Shown: in pieces, positions 54,525 to 61,657 of the stretch
Position numbering within the stretch: the stretch's first letter is position 1
How the letters are laid out: each line of letters starts with the position of its first letter
NCBI RefSeq assembly: GCF_900129815.1
Contig: NZ_FQWX01000003.1
Location: 123,605-187,604, forward strand
Reading direction: 5' to 3'
Source: Asaccharospora irregularis DSM 2635
GTDB taxonomy: Bacteria; Bacillota; Clostridia; Peptostreptococcales; Peptostreptococcaceae
Length of the DNA stretch: 64,000 bases
Program-made: the position numbers and the translations under genes
Notes under the pieces: model-generated
The model's input: only the letters and a program-made list of their open reading frames with translations
The model's database searches: none
Told to the model about the DNA's origin: nothing

Positions 54525-55000
54525 TATAAAACCACCCCCATAACAATTGCTACTACTAGTGAGAAAATAAATGCCAATGAATTTCTAAGTATAGTTGCCT
54601 TTTTTCCCCAATACTTTAATTCAAGTGGTATAGTAACTATCCCAACCATCATAAGAGTTGATATAAATGCAGCTATTTGTCCTGTACCTGCCCCATTTTC
54701 CATCAGTGCCTTAGCAAGTGGGAATGCAATAAATGCAGGAATAAGTGTTATAGACCCTATTATAGATGATATTAGTACTCCTATAGATCCACTTCCTTCA
54801 CCTATAAGTTTTGATATCGCCTCTGCATCTAATATTACAAGTATTATACCTATTAACACTATTATTGTTATAAATTGTGGTAACATATTTTCAAATGATT
54901 TCCATGCTTTTTTTAAAGCCATTTTAGTTTTCTTTTTATCTTTAACTAATGAAACTATTAAAAGTATTATAGCTAATATATATATTATATTACTAAACAT
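54524..55000 (-). CDS. Permease half-protein A (DUF318/ArsP-like)
   Basis: 158 aa with four to five membrane segments. IGEGSGSIGVLISSIIGSITLIPAFIAFPLAKALMENGAG mirrors the core of half B (G[ED]SSG...GVLI...IGS...AFP), so both descend from one duplicated unit. AAGGAGGG precedes the ATG. Its promoter has a TGTAAC...TCAC operator at -41 with a perfect TATAAT. Downstream after a terminator lies the persulfide reductase with the same type of operator, which suggests that the permease moves a sulfur compound; this is inference. Confidence 0.8.
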   Translation of the reverse strand: MFSNIIYILAIILLIVSLVKDKKKTKMALKKAWKSFENMLPQFITIIVLIGIILVILDAEAISKLIGEGSGSIGVLISSIIGSITLIPAFIAFPLAKALMENGAGTGQIAAFISTLMMVGIVTIPLELKYWGKKATILRNSLAFIFSLVVAIVMGVVL

Positions 55001-55029
55001 TCTCTGCCCTCCTTATTTTGTATTATTAA

Positions 55030-55071
55030 ATTATAACTGTTAATTTAATTTTATTCTGTAACTTTATCACT
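55030..55071 (-). promoter_or_regulatory. CRP/FNR-like operator and -10 of the permease operon
   Basis: TGTAACTTTATCACT (55057-55071) lies 21 bp before a perfect TATAAT (55035-55030) on the minus strand, centre at -41, predicted start near 55023 and AAGGAGG shortly after. Confidence 0.65.
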
Positions 55072-55080
55072 ATTTTTAAA

Positions 55081-55118
55081 AAAATACCCCAAAATAATTA
55101 AAATTATTTTGGGGTATT
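55081..55118 (-). terminator. Intrinsic terminator after the Spy-like gene
   Basis: An 18-bp perfect stem, AAATACCCCAAAATAATT with its complement, loop AA. The minus strand continues TTTTTAAAAATAG. It lies 16 nt past the stop. Confidence 0.85.
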
Positions 55119-55134
55119 TATTTTGAACTATTTA

Positions 55135-55464
55135 TTATTGTCTACAAGCACCTTTTCCTTGACCTCTATTATTTTGTCTTTCTTGTCTATATGTTTGTCT
55201 TTCTTCTCTTCTCTTTTTCATTTGAGCTTTAAAGTCCTCGTCCATATACTTGTGTACTTTATCCTGAATTTTGTAATACTCGTTTAATTGTTCTTCAGTT
55301 AAATTTGAACACATATCATTTTTATTTCTTTCTCTAAAGTTATTGTTTTGTTGAGAAACTACAGCTGTATTGTCTAAATTTGCATTGTCTGCATTAGCAT
55401 TTGCTGTAAATAACCCTGTTCCTAATAAAGATACTATTCCTAACGCTAATAAAGATTTTTTCAT
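55135..55464 (-). CDS. Secreted Spy/CpxP-like small protein
   Basis: 109 aa. MKKSLLALGIVSLLGTGLFTANANA is a signal peptide with an ANA cleavage site. The mature part is helical, charged and Gln/Arg-rich (LTEEQLNEYYKIQDKVHKYMDEDFKAQMKKRREERQ), resembling the LTxxQ helical chaperone group of Spy and CpxP. It lies 68 nt after the sensor kinase gene on the same strand with its own AGGAGG, so it may be the output or feedback partner of that two-component system, as CpxP is for CpxRA. Single Cys residues at 52 and 107. Confidence 0.7.
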   Translation of the reverse strand: MKKSLLALGIVSLLGTGLFTANANADNANLDNTAVVSQQNNNFRERNKNDMCSNLTEEQLNEYYKIQDKVHKYMDEDFKAQMKKRREERQTYRQERQNNRGQGKGACRQ

Positions 55465-55532
55465 TGATATTACCTCCTGATAATTTATTTGTTTGTTTAT
55501 ATTTATTATAGGAGGCCAATGTCACACCAATG

Positions 55533-57005
55533 TTACAAAATAAAACTTTTTAATTTAATCCAAAATTCCACGCCATTTTCTTTATTTTCTACTCCGTATT
55601 TTCCATCATGAAGAGTTATTATCTCCCTTACAATAGATAGTCCCAATCCTACTCTATTATCACTTGAACTTCTTGCTTTATCTAATCTAACAAAAGAGTA
55701 CCATATTTTTTTAAAATCATTTTCATTTATATTTTCACCTGTATTATATATACCTATATAAACATCATCATTTAGTAATTTAGTATATATTTTTATTTCA
55801 CCTTGCTTAAAAGTATGATTTATTGCGTTGTCAATCAGATTATTAAAAACTTGCTCTAATCTTATCTTATCTCCTAATATATAAATTTTTTGTAGGTTTA
55901 AATTTATATCTATTAGTTTTTCACTTAATATAAATTCATGTTTTTTAACTACAGACCTTATTAAACCTTCTAAATCTACCTTTCCTTTGGTTATTTTAAA
56001 AGTATTAGATTCTAATTTGTATAAATCTAGTAAGTCATTTACCATTAATCCCATCTTTTTACTTTCTTCAAATATGACATCTATATAGTACTGCTTATCT
56101 TCCTCATTGTTTAAAATATCACTTCTAAGACCTTCTGCATATCCATTTATAACTGTTATAGGAGTTTTGAGTTCATGAGAAACACTAGACACAAATTCTC
56201 TCCTTAGTTTTTCTTGTTTTATTTTGTTGTCTATAAGTATTTCTAGTTCTTCATTTTTAACCTTTAAATCATCCATAGAGTTTTTTACTTTTAAAGACAA
56301 TGTATTTATACTATTTCCTAATGTCTCAATTTCATCATTTGTATGTATATTAACTTTTTCATCAAAATTTAAATTGGATATCTTATTGCTTATATGGGTA
56401 AGTTGTCTTATTGGTTTTGTGAATTTATCGGAAAACCATATCGCCATAAATATACTAAGTATCGTTATAGGAACAAATATTATAAGTAAAAAATTTGATG
56501 CTGTAGCAACGCTATTTTTTATTGCACTTATAGGAGTTCTACATACTATCGAATATAAATTATCATATGTTAAAGTTATTGTTGCTAAAAATTCTATTTT
56601 TTTTGACTTATCTTCAATAATATATGATTCTAGATTTCTGCTAACTTTATATTCACCCTTTATTGATAGCCTATTTTTCCTATACATATTACCTTTAGCA
56701 TTTATATTGTTTGCATGATTACCCATTGGGATATTTCCATTAGTAAAAATTAATAGATCATCTTTATCGTATACATCTACACTAATATTTTCGCTTTCAC
56801 TATATGTCGGTATATACTTATCTAATTCAGACGCCCCAGTTTGAATTAGAGTATTAGAAATTTTTTCACCAAATTCGCTTAATTCTTTACTAGTATGTTT
56901 TATATAAAAATTCTCAAATCCAAATCTAAAAACTAATATCCCCACTAATATCATAGAGTTTATTAATATAATGCCTGTAAGTAATTTATTTTTTATAGAC
57001 CTCAA
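55533..57005 (-). CDS. Sensor histidine kinase (HAMP-HisKA-HATPase)
   Basis: 490 aa from a TTG start at 57005, eight bases after TTGGAGG; the frame is open further upstream into the regulator gene. Two membrane helices (about 9-30 and 170-195) flank an extracytoplasmic sensor. Then come HAMP (RQLTHISNKISNLNFDEKVN), a coiled stretch, the phospho-acceptor H box SVSHELKTPITVINGYAEGL, the N box NNLIDNAINHT, and the G boxes NTGENI and VGLGLSIVREI. It starts one base past the response regulator stop. The ligand is unknown; the Spy-like gene behind suggests envelope stress. Confidence 0.94.
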   Translation of the reverse strand: MRSIKNKLLTGIILINSMILVGILVFRFGFENFYIKHTSKELSEFGEKISNTLIQTGASELDKYIPTYSESENISVDVYDKDDLLIFTNGNIPMGNHANNINAKGNMYRKNRLSIKGEYKVSRNLESYIIEDKSKKIEFLATITLTYDNLYSIVCRTPISAIKNSVATASNFLLIIFVPITILSIFMAIWFSDKFTKPIRQLTHISNKISNLNFDEKVNIHTNDEIETLGNSINTLSLKVKNSMDDLKVKNEELEILIDNKIKQEKLRREFVSSVSHELKTPITVINGYAEGLRSDILNNEEDKQYYIDVIFEESKKMGLMVNDLLDLYKLESNTFKITKGKVDLEGLIRSVVKKHEFILSEKLIDINLNLQKIYILGDKIRLEQVFNNLIDNAINHTFKQGEIKIYTKLLNDDVYIGIYNTGENINENDFKKIWYSFVRLDKARSSSDNRVGLGLSIVREIITLHDGKYGVENKENGVEFWIKLKSFIL

Positions 57006-57006
57006 G

Positions 57007-57687
57007 TTATTTTCCTCCAAATTTATATCCAAACCCTCTAATAGTTTTTAGTAAATGTGATTTAGATCCTAATTTATTTCTCAATCTATTTATATGGGTA
57101 TCTAATGTTCTCGTATCTCCTAGATAATCATAACCCCACACCAAATCTAATAAGTTGTCTCTTTCAAATAATCTTCCTTGGTTTTTTATAAATAAAACTA
57201 TCAAATCATACTCTTTGGGTTTTAGTTCAATCTCCTCACTACCAATTTTCATTAGTTTAGTATCTAGGTTAACAGATATATCTTCATAAATTAGTATGTT
57301 CTTATCTATTAACTCATTATCTGAACTTTCCACTCTTTTTAATAAATTTTTTATTCTAGCAACTAAAAGCTTCGGATTAAATGGTTTAGATATATATTCA
57401 TCTGCCCCTATATCAAACCCAAACAATTCGTCTAAATCACTATCTTTAGCAGTTAGTATAAGTATCGGTATATTTGATTTAGCTCGTATTTCTCTACATA
57501 CATGCCATCCATCATATACAGGCATCATTATATCTAATACTACTAGAGATATTTCCTCTCTATCAAATATATCTAAAGCCTCTTGTCCATCTTTTGCTGT
57601 AAATACATTATAATTTTCCCTTTTTAGAAAATCTGATATCAACCTCAATATTCTCAAATCATCTTCTGCCACTAATATATTTATCAT
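57007..57687 (-). CDS. OmpR/PhoB-family response regulator
   Basis: 226 aa. The receiver domain has the acidic pair (AEDD), the phospho-acceptor Asp in LVVLDIMMPVYDGW (about residue 52), and Lys in ISKPFNPK. The C-terminal winged helix has LKPKEYDLIVLFIKNQGRLFERDNLLDLVWGYDY and RTLDTHINRLRNKLG. It is the first gene of regulator-kinase(-Spy-like). A CRP/FNR-like palindrome lies 145 bp upstream. Confidence 0.95.
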   Translation of the reverse strand: MINILVAEDDLRILRLISDFLKRENYNVFTAKDGQEALDIFDREEISLVVLDIMMPVYDGWHVCREIRAKSNIPILILTAKDSDLDELFGFDIGADEYISKPFNPKLLVARIKNLLKRVESSDNELIDKNILIYEDISVNLDTKLMKIGSEEIELKPKEYDLIVLFIKNQGRLFERDNLLDLVWGYDYLGDTRTLDTHINRLRNKLGSKSHLLKTIRGFGYKFGGK

Positions 57688-57804
57688 CCTACTTATAAAA
57701 CCCCTCCCTCTTAACTTTCTAGTCTTTAATTTAACTTAATAATACGTTTCTTAATATACTTAATTTAATATCCTATCTTTATATTTTAATATAATATCCT
57801 GGAT

Positions 57805-57846
57805 ATATTATAGTTAAAATACTTTTTTTGCTGTAACCTAATCACA
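57805..57846 (-). promoter_or_regulatory. CRP/FNR-like operator upstream of the two-component system
   Basis: TGTAACCTAATCACA (57832-57846). On the minus strand TAATAT lies 21 bp past it, inside TATAATATAT, where TATAAT itself is at 19 bp. The centre is at -39 to -41 depending on the -10 used. Confidence 0.5.
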
Positions 57847-57890
57847 TAAATTTTTATAATTTTAAAAGTATTGAAACTTAATTCATGCGT

Positions 57891-57932
57891 AAAAAGGGAA
57901 AATAAAACTCCCTTGAGCATATTTTCCCTTTT
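57891..57932 (-). terminator. Intrinsic terminator after mscL
   Basis: AAAAGGGAAAATA and TATTTTCCCTTTT form a 13-bp stem with a 15-nt loop, T run following on the minus strand. It lies 74 nt past the mscL stop. Confidence 0.75.
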
Positions 57933-57954
57933 ATATTTTATATTTATTTTTAAT

Positions 57955-58015
57955 TTTTTACTGTTTTATTATTTTACATTTTTACTGTTTTATTATTTTA
58001 CATTTTTACTGTTTT
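57955..58015. repeat. 24-bp tandem repeat (2.5 copies) at the mscL stop
   Basis: The unit starts TTTTTACTGTTTTATTATTT; two full copies and a half copy lead into the mscL stop codon at 58006, so the C-terminal CAG-TAA is repeated downstream. Probable slippage-generated. Confidence 0.7.
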
Positions 58016-58428
58016 TTGGTATTTTTATTTCCTGAAGTTTGATTTCCTTTAAGTAAATCCCTTATCTCTTCTAACAGAGCAATATCTTCTGGTTTTTTAG
58101 GATCACCCTTTAAGCTGACAGCTTGCCCTTCTCTTAGTCTGTTCACTACTTTTACAAATGCAAATAATACCGCTGTCACTAAAATCAAGTTTATAATATT
58201 ATCAATAAACCTTCCAATTAATATCCCTGAGTTATTCGCACCTATATTGATTGTATATTCCTTATAGTTTATGTCACCAACGATTAAACTTAAGATTGGC
58301 ATAATTACATCTGATACAGCAGATGATATAAACTTTGAAAAAGTATTACCAATTACAACCCCTATCGCTAAGTCTATAACCTTTCCTCTCATAGCAAAGT
58401 TCTTAAATTCTTCGAAAATTTTCTTCAC
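58006..58428 (-). CDS. mscL: Large-conductance mechanosensitive channel MscL
   Basis: 140 aa, the normal length. It opens under osmotic downshock to release solutes. The start KKIFEEFKNFAMRGKVIDLAIGVVIGNTFSKFISSAV with helix 1, the periplasmic loop and helix 2 (FIDNIINLILVTAVLFAFVKVVNRL) are clear, and the C-terminal cytoplasmic helix KPEDIALLEEIRDLL follows. GTG start at 58428 supported by GAGGAGG. It is monocistronic. Confidence 0.96.
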   Translation of the reverse strand: MKKIFEEFKNFAMRGKVIDLAIGVVIGNTFSKFISSAVSDVIMPILSLIVGDINYKEYTINIGANNSGILIGRFIDNIINLILVTAVLFAFVKVVNRLREGQAVSLKGDPKKPEDIALLEEIRDLLKGNQTSGNKNTKKQ

Positions 58429-58554
58429 TGTTTAAGACCTCCTCTATTGTTGATTGATGTAGGTATTATTATTTGCTAATATATAAATTTTATTTACTGC
58501 AAGGATTCTTATTTTATATTTTCAAAAACAAAATTAAAATTTTTCTTAATTTTA

Positions 58555-58583
58555 TTGACTTATCCCTTTTGATGGAATATACT
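58555..58583 (+). promoter_or_regulatory. Strong sigma-A promoter for the leader and binding-protein gene
   Basis: TTGACT (58555-58560), 17-nt spacer, TATACT (58578-58583). The predicted start near 58590 gives a leader of about 355 nt before the lipoprotein gene. Confidence 0.8.
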
Positions 58584-58632
58584 GTTAATAATTTAAATAA
58601 AAAATACTATGAAATAGAATTGGAGGGTAATT

Positions 58633-58689
58633 ATGAATACTTTAATAAACAAACAAGCACGATTTAGTTTTTATAGCCAATTTATATAG
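58633..58689 (+). CDS. Leader peptide, 18 aa, Phe/Tyr-rich end
   Basis: MNTLINKQARFSFYSQFI followed by TAG. GGAGGG lies five bases before the ATG, and a good promoter lies 50 bp upstream. Codons 11-17 read Phe-Ser-Phe-Tyr-Ser-Gln-Phe. The last codons overlap TATAGCCAA (58672-58680), which can pair with TTGGCTATA at 58775-58783. Terminator hairpins follow at 58.82 and 58.87 kb. This is the layout of ribosome-mediated attenuation responding to Phe or Tyr supply; I have not seen it described for this gene family. The peptide could be coincidental. Confidence 0.5.
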   Translation: MNTLINKQARFSFYSQFI

Positions 58690-58783
58690 GGTTTGTACCA
58701 AGTTATAAATTTGATTAATTTTAACATGGATGCAAGCCCCTTATGACTTACGATAATTCGGGATTGTATCTGTGTTGGCTATA
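58672..58783 (+). ncRNA. Structured 5' leader closed by a 9-bp stem, class unknown
   Basis: TATAGCCAA and TTGGCTATA close a 112-nt segment containing GGTTTGTACC and GATGCAAGCCCC...TTCGGGATTGTATC, with smaller pairings possible (for example GATGCAA with TTGTATC). No T-box motif or known riboswitch core is recognised. It lies between the leader peptide and two terminators. Confidence 0.45.
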
Positions 58784-58820
58784 TTGTTTATAAGAGGTTA
58801 TTTATAATTACCATTTATAA

Positions 58821-58851
58821 GGTCACACAGATTATACTGTGTGGCCTTTTT
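58821..58851 (+). terminator. Leader terminator 1
   Basis: GGTCACACAG and CTGTGTGGCC form a 10-bp stem with one G-U pair, loop ATTATA, then TTTTT. It lies 96 nt before the lipoprotein start, so it is likely an attenuator. Confidence 0.8.
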
Positions 58852-58865
58852 GTATTCAAAATCAT

Positions 58866-58895
58866 GCCACACGAGTCATATTGTGTGGCTTTTTT
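58866..58895 (+). terminator. Leader terminator 2, near-duplicate of terminator 1
   Basis: GCCACAC and GTGTGGC, 10-nt loop, then TTTTTT. Sequence around it (CACAC..CATATTGTGTGGC..TTTTT..CAAAAT) parallels terminator 1 with a period of about 42 nt, so it arose by tandem duplication. Confidence 0.8.
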
Positions 58896-58946
58896 GCATC
58901 CAAAATAATTCTTATGTATAAAAAAAATTTTAAGGGAGTGTTTAAT

Positions 58947-59933
58947 ATGACATTAAAAAATAAGATGATGAGTTTAATTTTAGTAGGAGCAGTTGGACTT
59001 TCTTTGCTTACAGCCTGTTCTAAAAATAGTAATACTGATATAAAAACAATAGGGATTACTCAATTAGTAGAACATCCCTCTTTAGATAAAGCGAGAAATG
59101 GTTTTATAAAAGCTCTAGAGGATAAAGGGTACAAAGACGGCGAAAATATAAAAATTGACTACCAGAATGCCCAAAACGATATGCTGACAACTCAAACAAT
59201 AGCAAATAAATTTGTATCTGATAAAAAAGATTTAATATATGCTGTGTCAACTCCATCTGCCCAAGCAGCTTATAATTCAACTAAAGATATTCCTATTTTA
59301 ATAACTGCCGTTACTGATCCAGTTGCCGCTGGATTGGTAAAATCTCTAGATAAACCAGAAGGAAACTTATCTGGTACATCTGATTATATATCTCTAGACA
59401 AGAATTTAGAATTAATTAAAACTCTTGTTCCAAAGGCCAAAACTATTGGTGTTTTATATAGTACAAGTGAAGTAAACTCCAAAATACAAGTGGAGATGCT
59501 AAAAAAATATGCATCTAAAAACAATTATAAAGTTGTAGAAAAAGGCATTTCATCTTCAAATGAGATCAATCAAGCAATCTCTAGCTTATCAAAGAATATA
59601 GATGTTTTATATGTTCCAACAGATAATTTAATTGTCTCTTCAATGCCAATTGTTTCTAAAATCGCTACTGATAATAAAATCCCAGTAATTGCCTCTGAAG
59701 ATGGATCAGTTAAATCTGGAGCTCTTGCATGCCAAGGTATAGATTATGAAAAGTTAGGTTATAAGACTGGAGAAATCGCAGTTAAAGTTTTAAATGGAGA
59801 AAAAGTATCTAATATACCAATAAGTACATTAGATGATACTCAGATAATAATTAATGAAGATGTCTTAAATCTACTTTCTATGAAAAAACCCAATGATAAG
59901 GATATAGTTTATATAAAATCCGAAAAAAATTAA
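58947..59933 (+). CDS. ABC substrate-binding lipoprotein (COG2984/TrpX-like)
   Basis: 328 aa from the ATG at 58947, six bases after AAGGGAGTG; the frame is open upstream but runs through the leader terminators. MTLKNKMMSLILVGAVGLSLLTAC is a lipoprotein signal with lipobox LTAC. The mature part, IGITQLVEHPSLDKARNGFIKALEDKGY and ITAVTDPVAAGLVKSLDKPEGNLSGTSD, is the COG2984 binding-protein family whose characterised members bind tryptophan or related aromatic ligands. No matching permease or ATPase follows, only a terminator. The leader suggests control by an amino acid. Confidence 0.88.
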   Translation: MTLKNKMMSLILVGAVGLSLLTACSKNSNTDIKTIGITQLVEHPSLDKARNGFIKALEDKGYKDGENIKIDYQNAQNDMLTTQTIANKFVSDKKDLIYAVSTPSAQAAYNSTKDIPILITAVTDPVAAGLVKSLDKPEGNLSGTSDYISLDKNLELIKTLVPKAKTIGVLYSTSEVNSKIQVEMLKKYASKNNYKVVEKGISSSNEINQAISSLSKNIDVLYVPTDNLIVSSMPIVSKIATDNKIPVIASEDGSVKSGALACQGIDYEKLGYKTGEIAVKVLNGEKVSNIPISTLDDTQIIINEDVLNLLSMKKPNDKDIVYIKSEKN

Positions 59934-59941
59934 TCATAAAA

Positions 59942-59994
59942 AAACTGACCTCCTTATATGTTAGAATTTTAGGTCTAACATATGGGGTCAGTTT
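59942..59994 (+). terminator. Terminator after the binding-protein gene
   Basis: AAACTGACC pairs with GGTCAGTTT and, inside, ATATGTTAGA with TCTAACATAT; TTTATATTTC follows. It lies eight bases past the stop and may also serve the convergent GNAT gene. Confidence 0.85.
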
Positions 59995-60013
59995 ATATTT
60001 CTAATTTTTTTTA

Positions 60014-60337
60014 CTAATGCTTTTTACCTATTTTACATGCGACAACTTCGCTGTCAATATCTTTAGATATTATATCTGAATATATATCTCTGTGCTTTTT
60101 AAACCAAGAGTTGGCATATGAACATGTAGCTGTAGCTATAAGACCCTTTTCTCTTAGATACTCAGCAACTACACTCATCATTTTACCTGCTACACCTTGT
60201 CCTCTTAAAGCTGGGTTAACATAGGTATGATCAATATCTACCTCTCCATTTTCTTTTAAAACGTAAGTTGCCTCAGCCATCAATTCATTTTTTTCGTCTA
60301 TACTATATATTCGTCCTTCTTCATATTTCCAATCCAT
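60014..60337 (-). CDS. Small GNAT-type acetyltransferase (YjdJ-like)
   Basis: 107 aa. The acetyl-CoA-binding motif A is VNPALRGQGVAGKMMSVVAEYLREKG, with the preceding strand VDIDHTYV and the later CSYANSWFKKH. This is the short YjdJ/Gcn5-related subfamily of about 100 residues whose substrates are unknown. AGGAGG precedes the ATG. It is a single gene. Confidence 0.92.
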   Translation of the reverse strand: MDWKYEEGRIYSIDEKNELMAEATYVLKENGEVDIDHTYVNPALRGQGVAGKMMSVVAEYLREKGLIATATCSYANSWFKKHRDIYSDIISKDIDSEVVACKIGKKH

Positions 60338-60480
60338 ATTGTCCTCCTATCTTAGATAAAAGCATTTATCTTATCCAGTTTATTTTCAAAGTATAATTTG
60401 ATGATTCTATTATACAATAAACCACTTATTTTTGAAACTTGTTATAAAATATAAACATTAAGCATATCAAATTATCTAAG

Positions 60481-60560
60481 TATATAAATCAAACCTTAGG
60501 TATATTAATTAAATCCTAGGTATATTAATTAAACCCTAGGTATATTAATTAAACCCTAGA
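60481..60560. repeat. Four tandem 20-bp repeats
   Basis: Unit TATATTAATTAAACCCTAGG. Copies at 60481, 60501, 60521 and 60541; the middle two differ by one base, the outer copies by more. They lie between the GNAT promoter region and the end of the chemoreceptor gene. Confidence 0.85.
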
Positions 60561-60607
60561 AATATTATATATCTTATTATAAATTTTATAACACTTATTT
60601 AAAAAGT

Positions 60608-61378
60608 TTATAATTCTTCACTATCAAATAAAAGCTTACTATCAAAATATTTAGCCTGTTCATTTTTTAATTTAAATTGACCAATAAGCTCCTTTAGTAT
60701 CTGAGCCTGACTTGACAACTCTTCACTTGCAGCTGCACTTTCTTCAGAAGTTGCTGAATTGGTTTGAACAACTACAGATATTTGTTCTACACCTACGTTT
60801 ACTTGATTTATATCATCTGCTTGTTCACTACTTGCATCAGCAATTTCTTGTATTACCTCAGCCGATCTATGTGAACTATAAACAACTTCTTCAAGTGCCT
60901 TTGCAGTTTCTGAAACAATTCTTGTACCACTTTCTATTGCTAAAAGAGATTTCTCAATTAATTGTGCAGTATCTTTTGCACTTTGTGCAGATTTCTCAGC
61001 AAGGCTTCTAACTTCATCAGCAACAACTGCAAATCCTTTTCCAGATTCACCAGCACGTGCCGCTTCTACAGCTGCATTTAATGCCAATATATTTGTCTGG
61101 AATGCTATCTCATCAATATTTTTTATTATATGACCGATTTTGTTAGATGTACTATTGATTTCATCCATAGCAATAATCATTTCTTTCATATGCTCTTTTC
61201 CTCTGTCTGTTGCAATACTAGATTCTTCTGCTATGTTTTTTGCTCTTTCTGCATTCTCTGCTGTATGTTGTATATGTGATGAAATAAGGAAATCACTCTT
61301 ATCTACTTTTATACCTATACCCCATCCGTTACTGTTCTTTACTGGTGCATATCCAACAAAATAAAAGAGCATCAACAT
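60608..61378 (-). pseudogene. Truncated methyl-accepting chemotaxis protein behind a c-di-GMP riboswitch
   Basis: 256 aa. The first 25 residues, [26 protein letters not shown], are the end of a dCache-type sensor. The text then jumps straight into the signalling domain with the hairpin tip [45 protein letters not shown]. Transmembrane helix 2 and HAMP are absent, as are helix 1 and most of the sensor. No ribosome binding site precedes the first ATG. Two internal deletions of an ordinary chemoreceptor explain this. A soluble signalling fragment is possible, but decay is more likely. Confidence 0.7.
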
Positions 61379-61410
61379 AAAGCTGCTAATACTCTTATAT
61401 AAAAGATTAA

Positions 61411-61488
61411 TTTATGCAACTGGCTAACTTTTAAAAAAGTCCCTCTAGCTTTGCGTCGCCGAATCACTTCGGGTTTGCTAATTAAATT
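61411..61488 (-). promoter_or_regulatory. c-di-GMP-I riboswitch (GEMM)
   Basis: On the minus strand the core reads GCAAACCCGAAGTGATTCGG (stem with a GTGA tetraloop), then CGACGCAAAGCTAGAGGGACT, a short T/A hairpin and AGTTAGCCAGTTGC, closed by TTAATT/AATTAA. These are the diagnostic segments of the GEMM-I aptamer. It ends 33 nt upstream of the truncated chemoreceptor frame. Confidence 0.92.
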
Positions 61489-61657
61489 TTATAATTTAAA
61501 TTACATTTCATTTTAACATTTATAATTGTTTTTGTAAATATTTAGCATATTTTCTAAATTTATGTGATATTAAAATAATATCACTCCAAAAGTGGTACAA
61601 AATCGCATCGAGTTTAATACAATAAACTATACTAGCTAAATCACAGGGGGTGACTTA

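Larger units (their letters stand above)
57688..58005. other. Intergenic stretch between response regulator and mscL
   Basis: It holds the CRP/FNR-like site at 57832-57846 for the two-component operon, the mscL terminator at 57891-57932 and the 24-bp repeats from 57955. No further gene is seen. Confidence 0.7.

Noticed and set aside
57006..57032. Histidine kinase start at 57032
   Set aside because: It would overlap the response regulator by 26 nt without a ribosome binding site; the TTG at 57005 follows TTGGAGG at correct spacing.
58630..58900. T-box or known riboswitch in the leader of the binding-protein gene
   Set aside because: No GGTGGNACC-type T-box motif and no core of the TPP, SAM, purine, lysine, FMN or c-di-GMP classes could be found; reported as an unknown structured leader instead.
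58839..58946. Longer N-terminus of the substrate-binding lipoprotein
   Set aside because: The upstream open frame runs through two terminators and would place the lipoprotein signal peptide 36 residues inside the protein.
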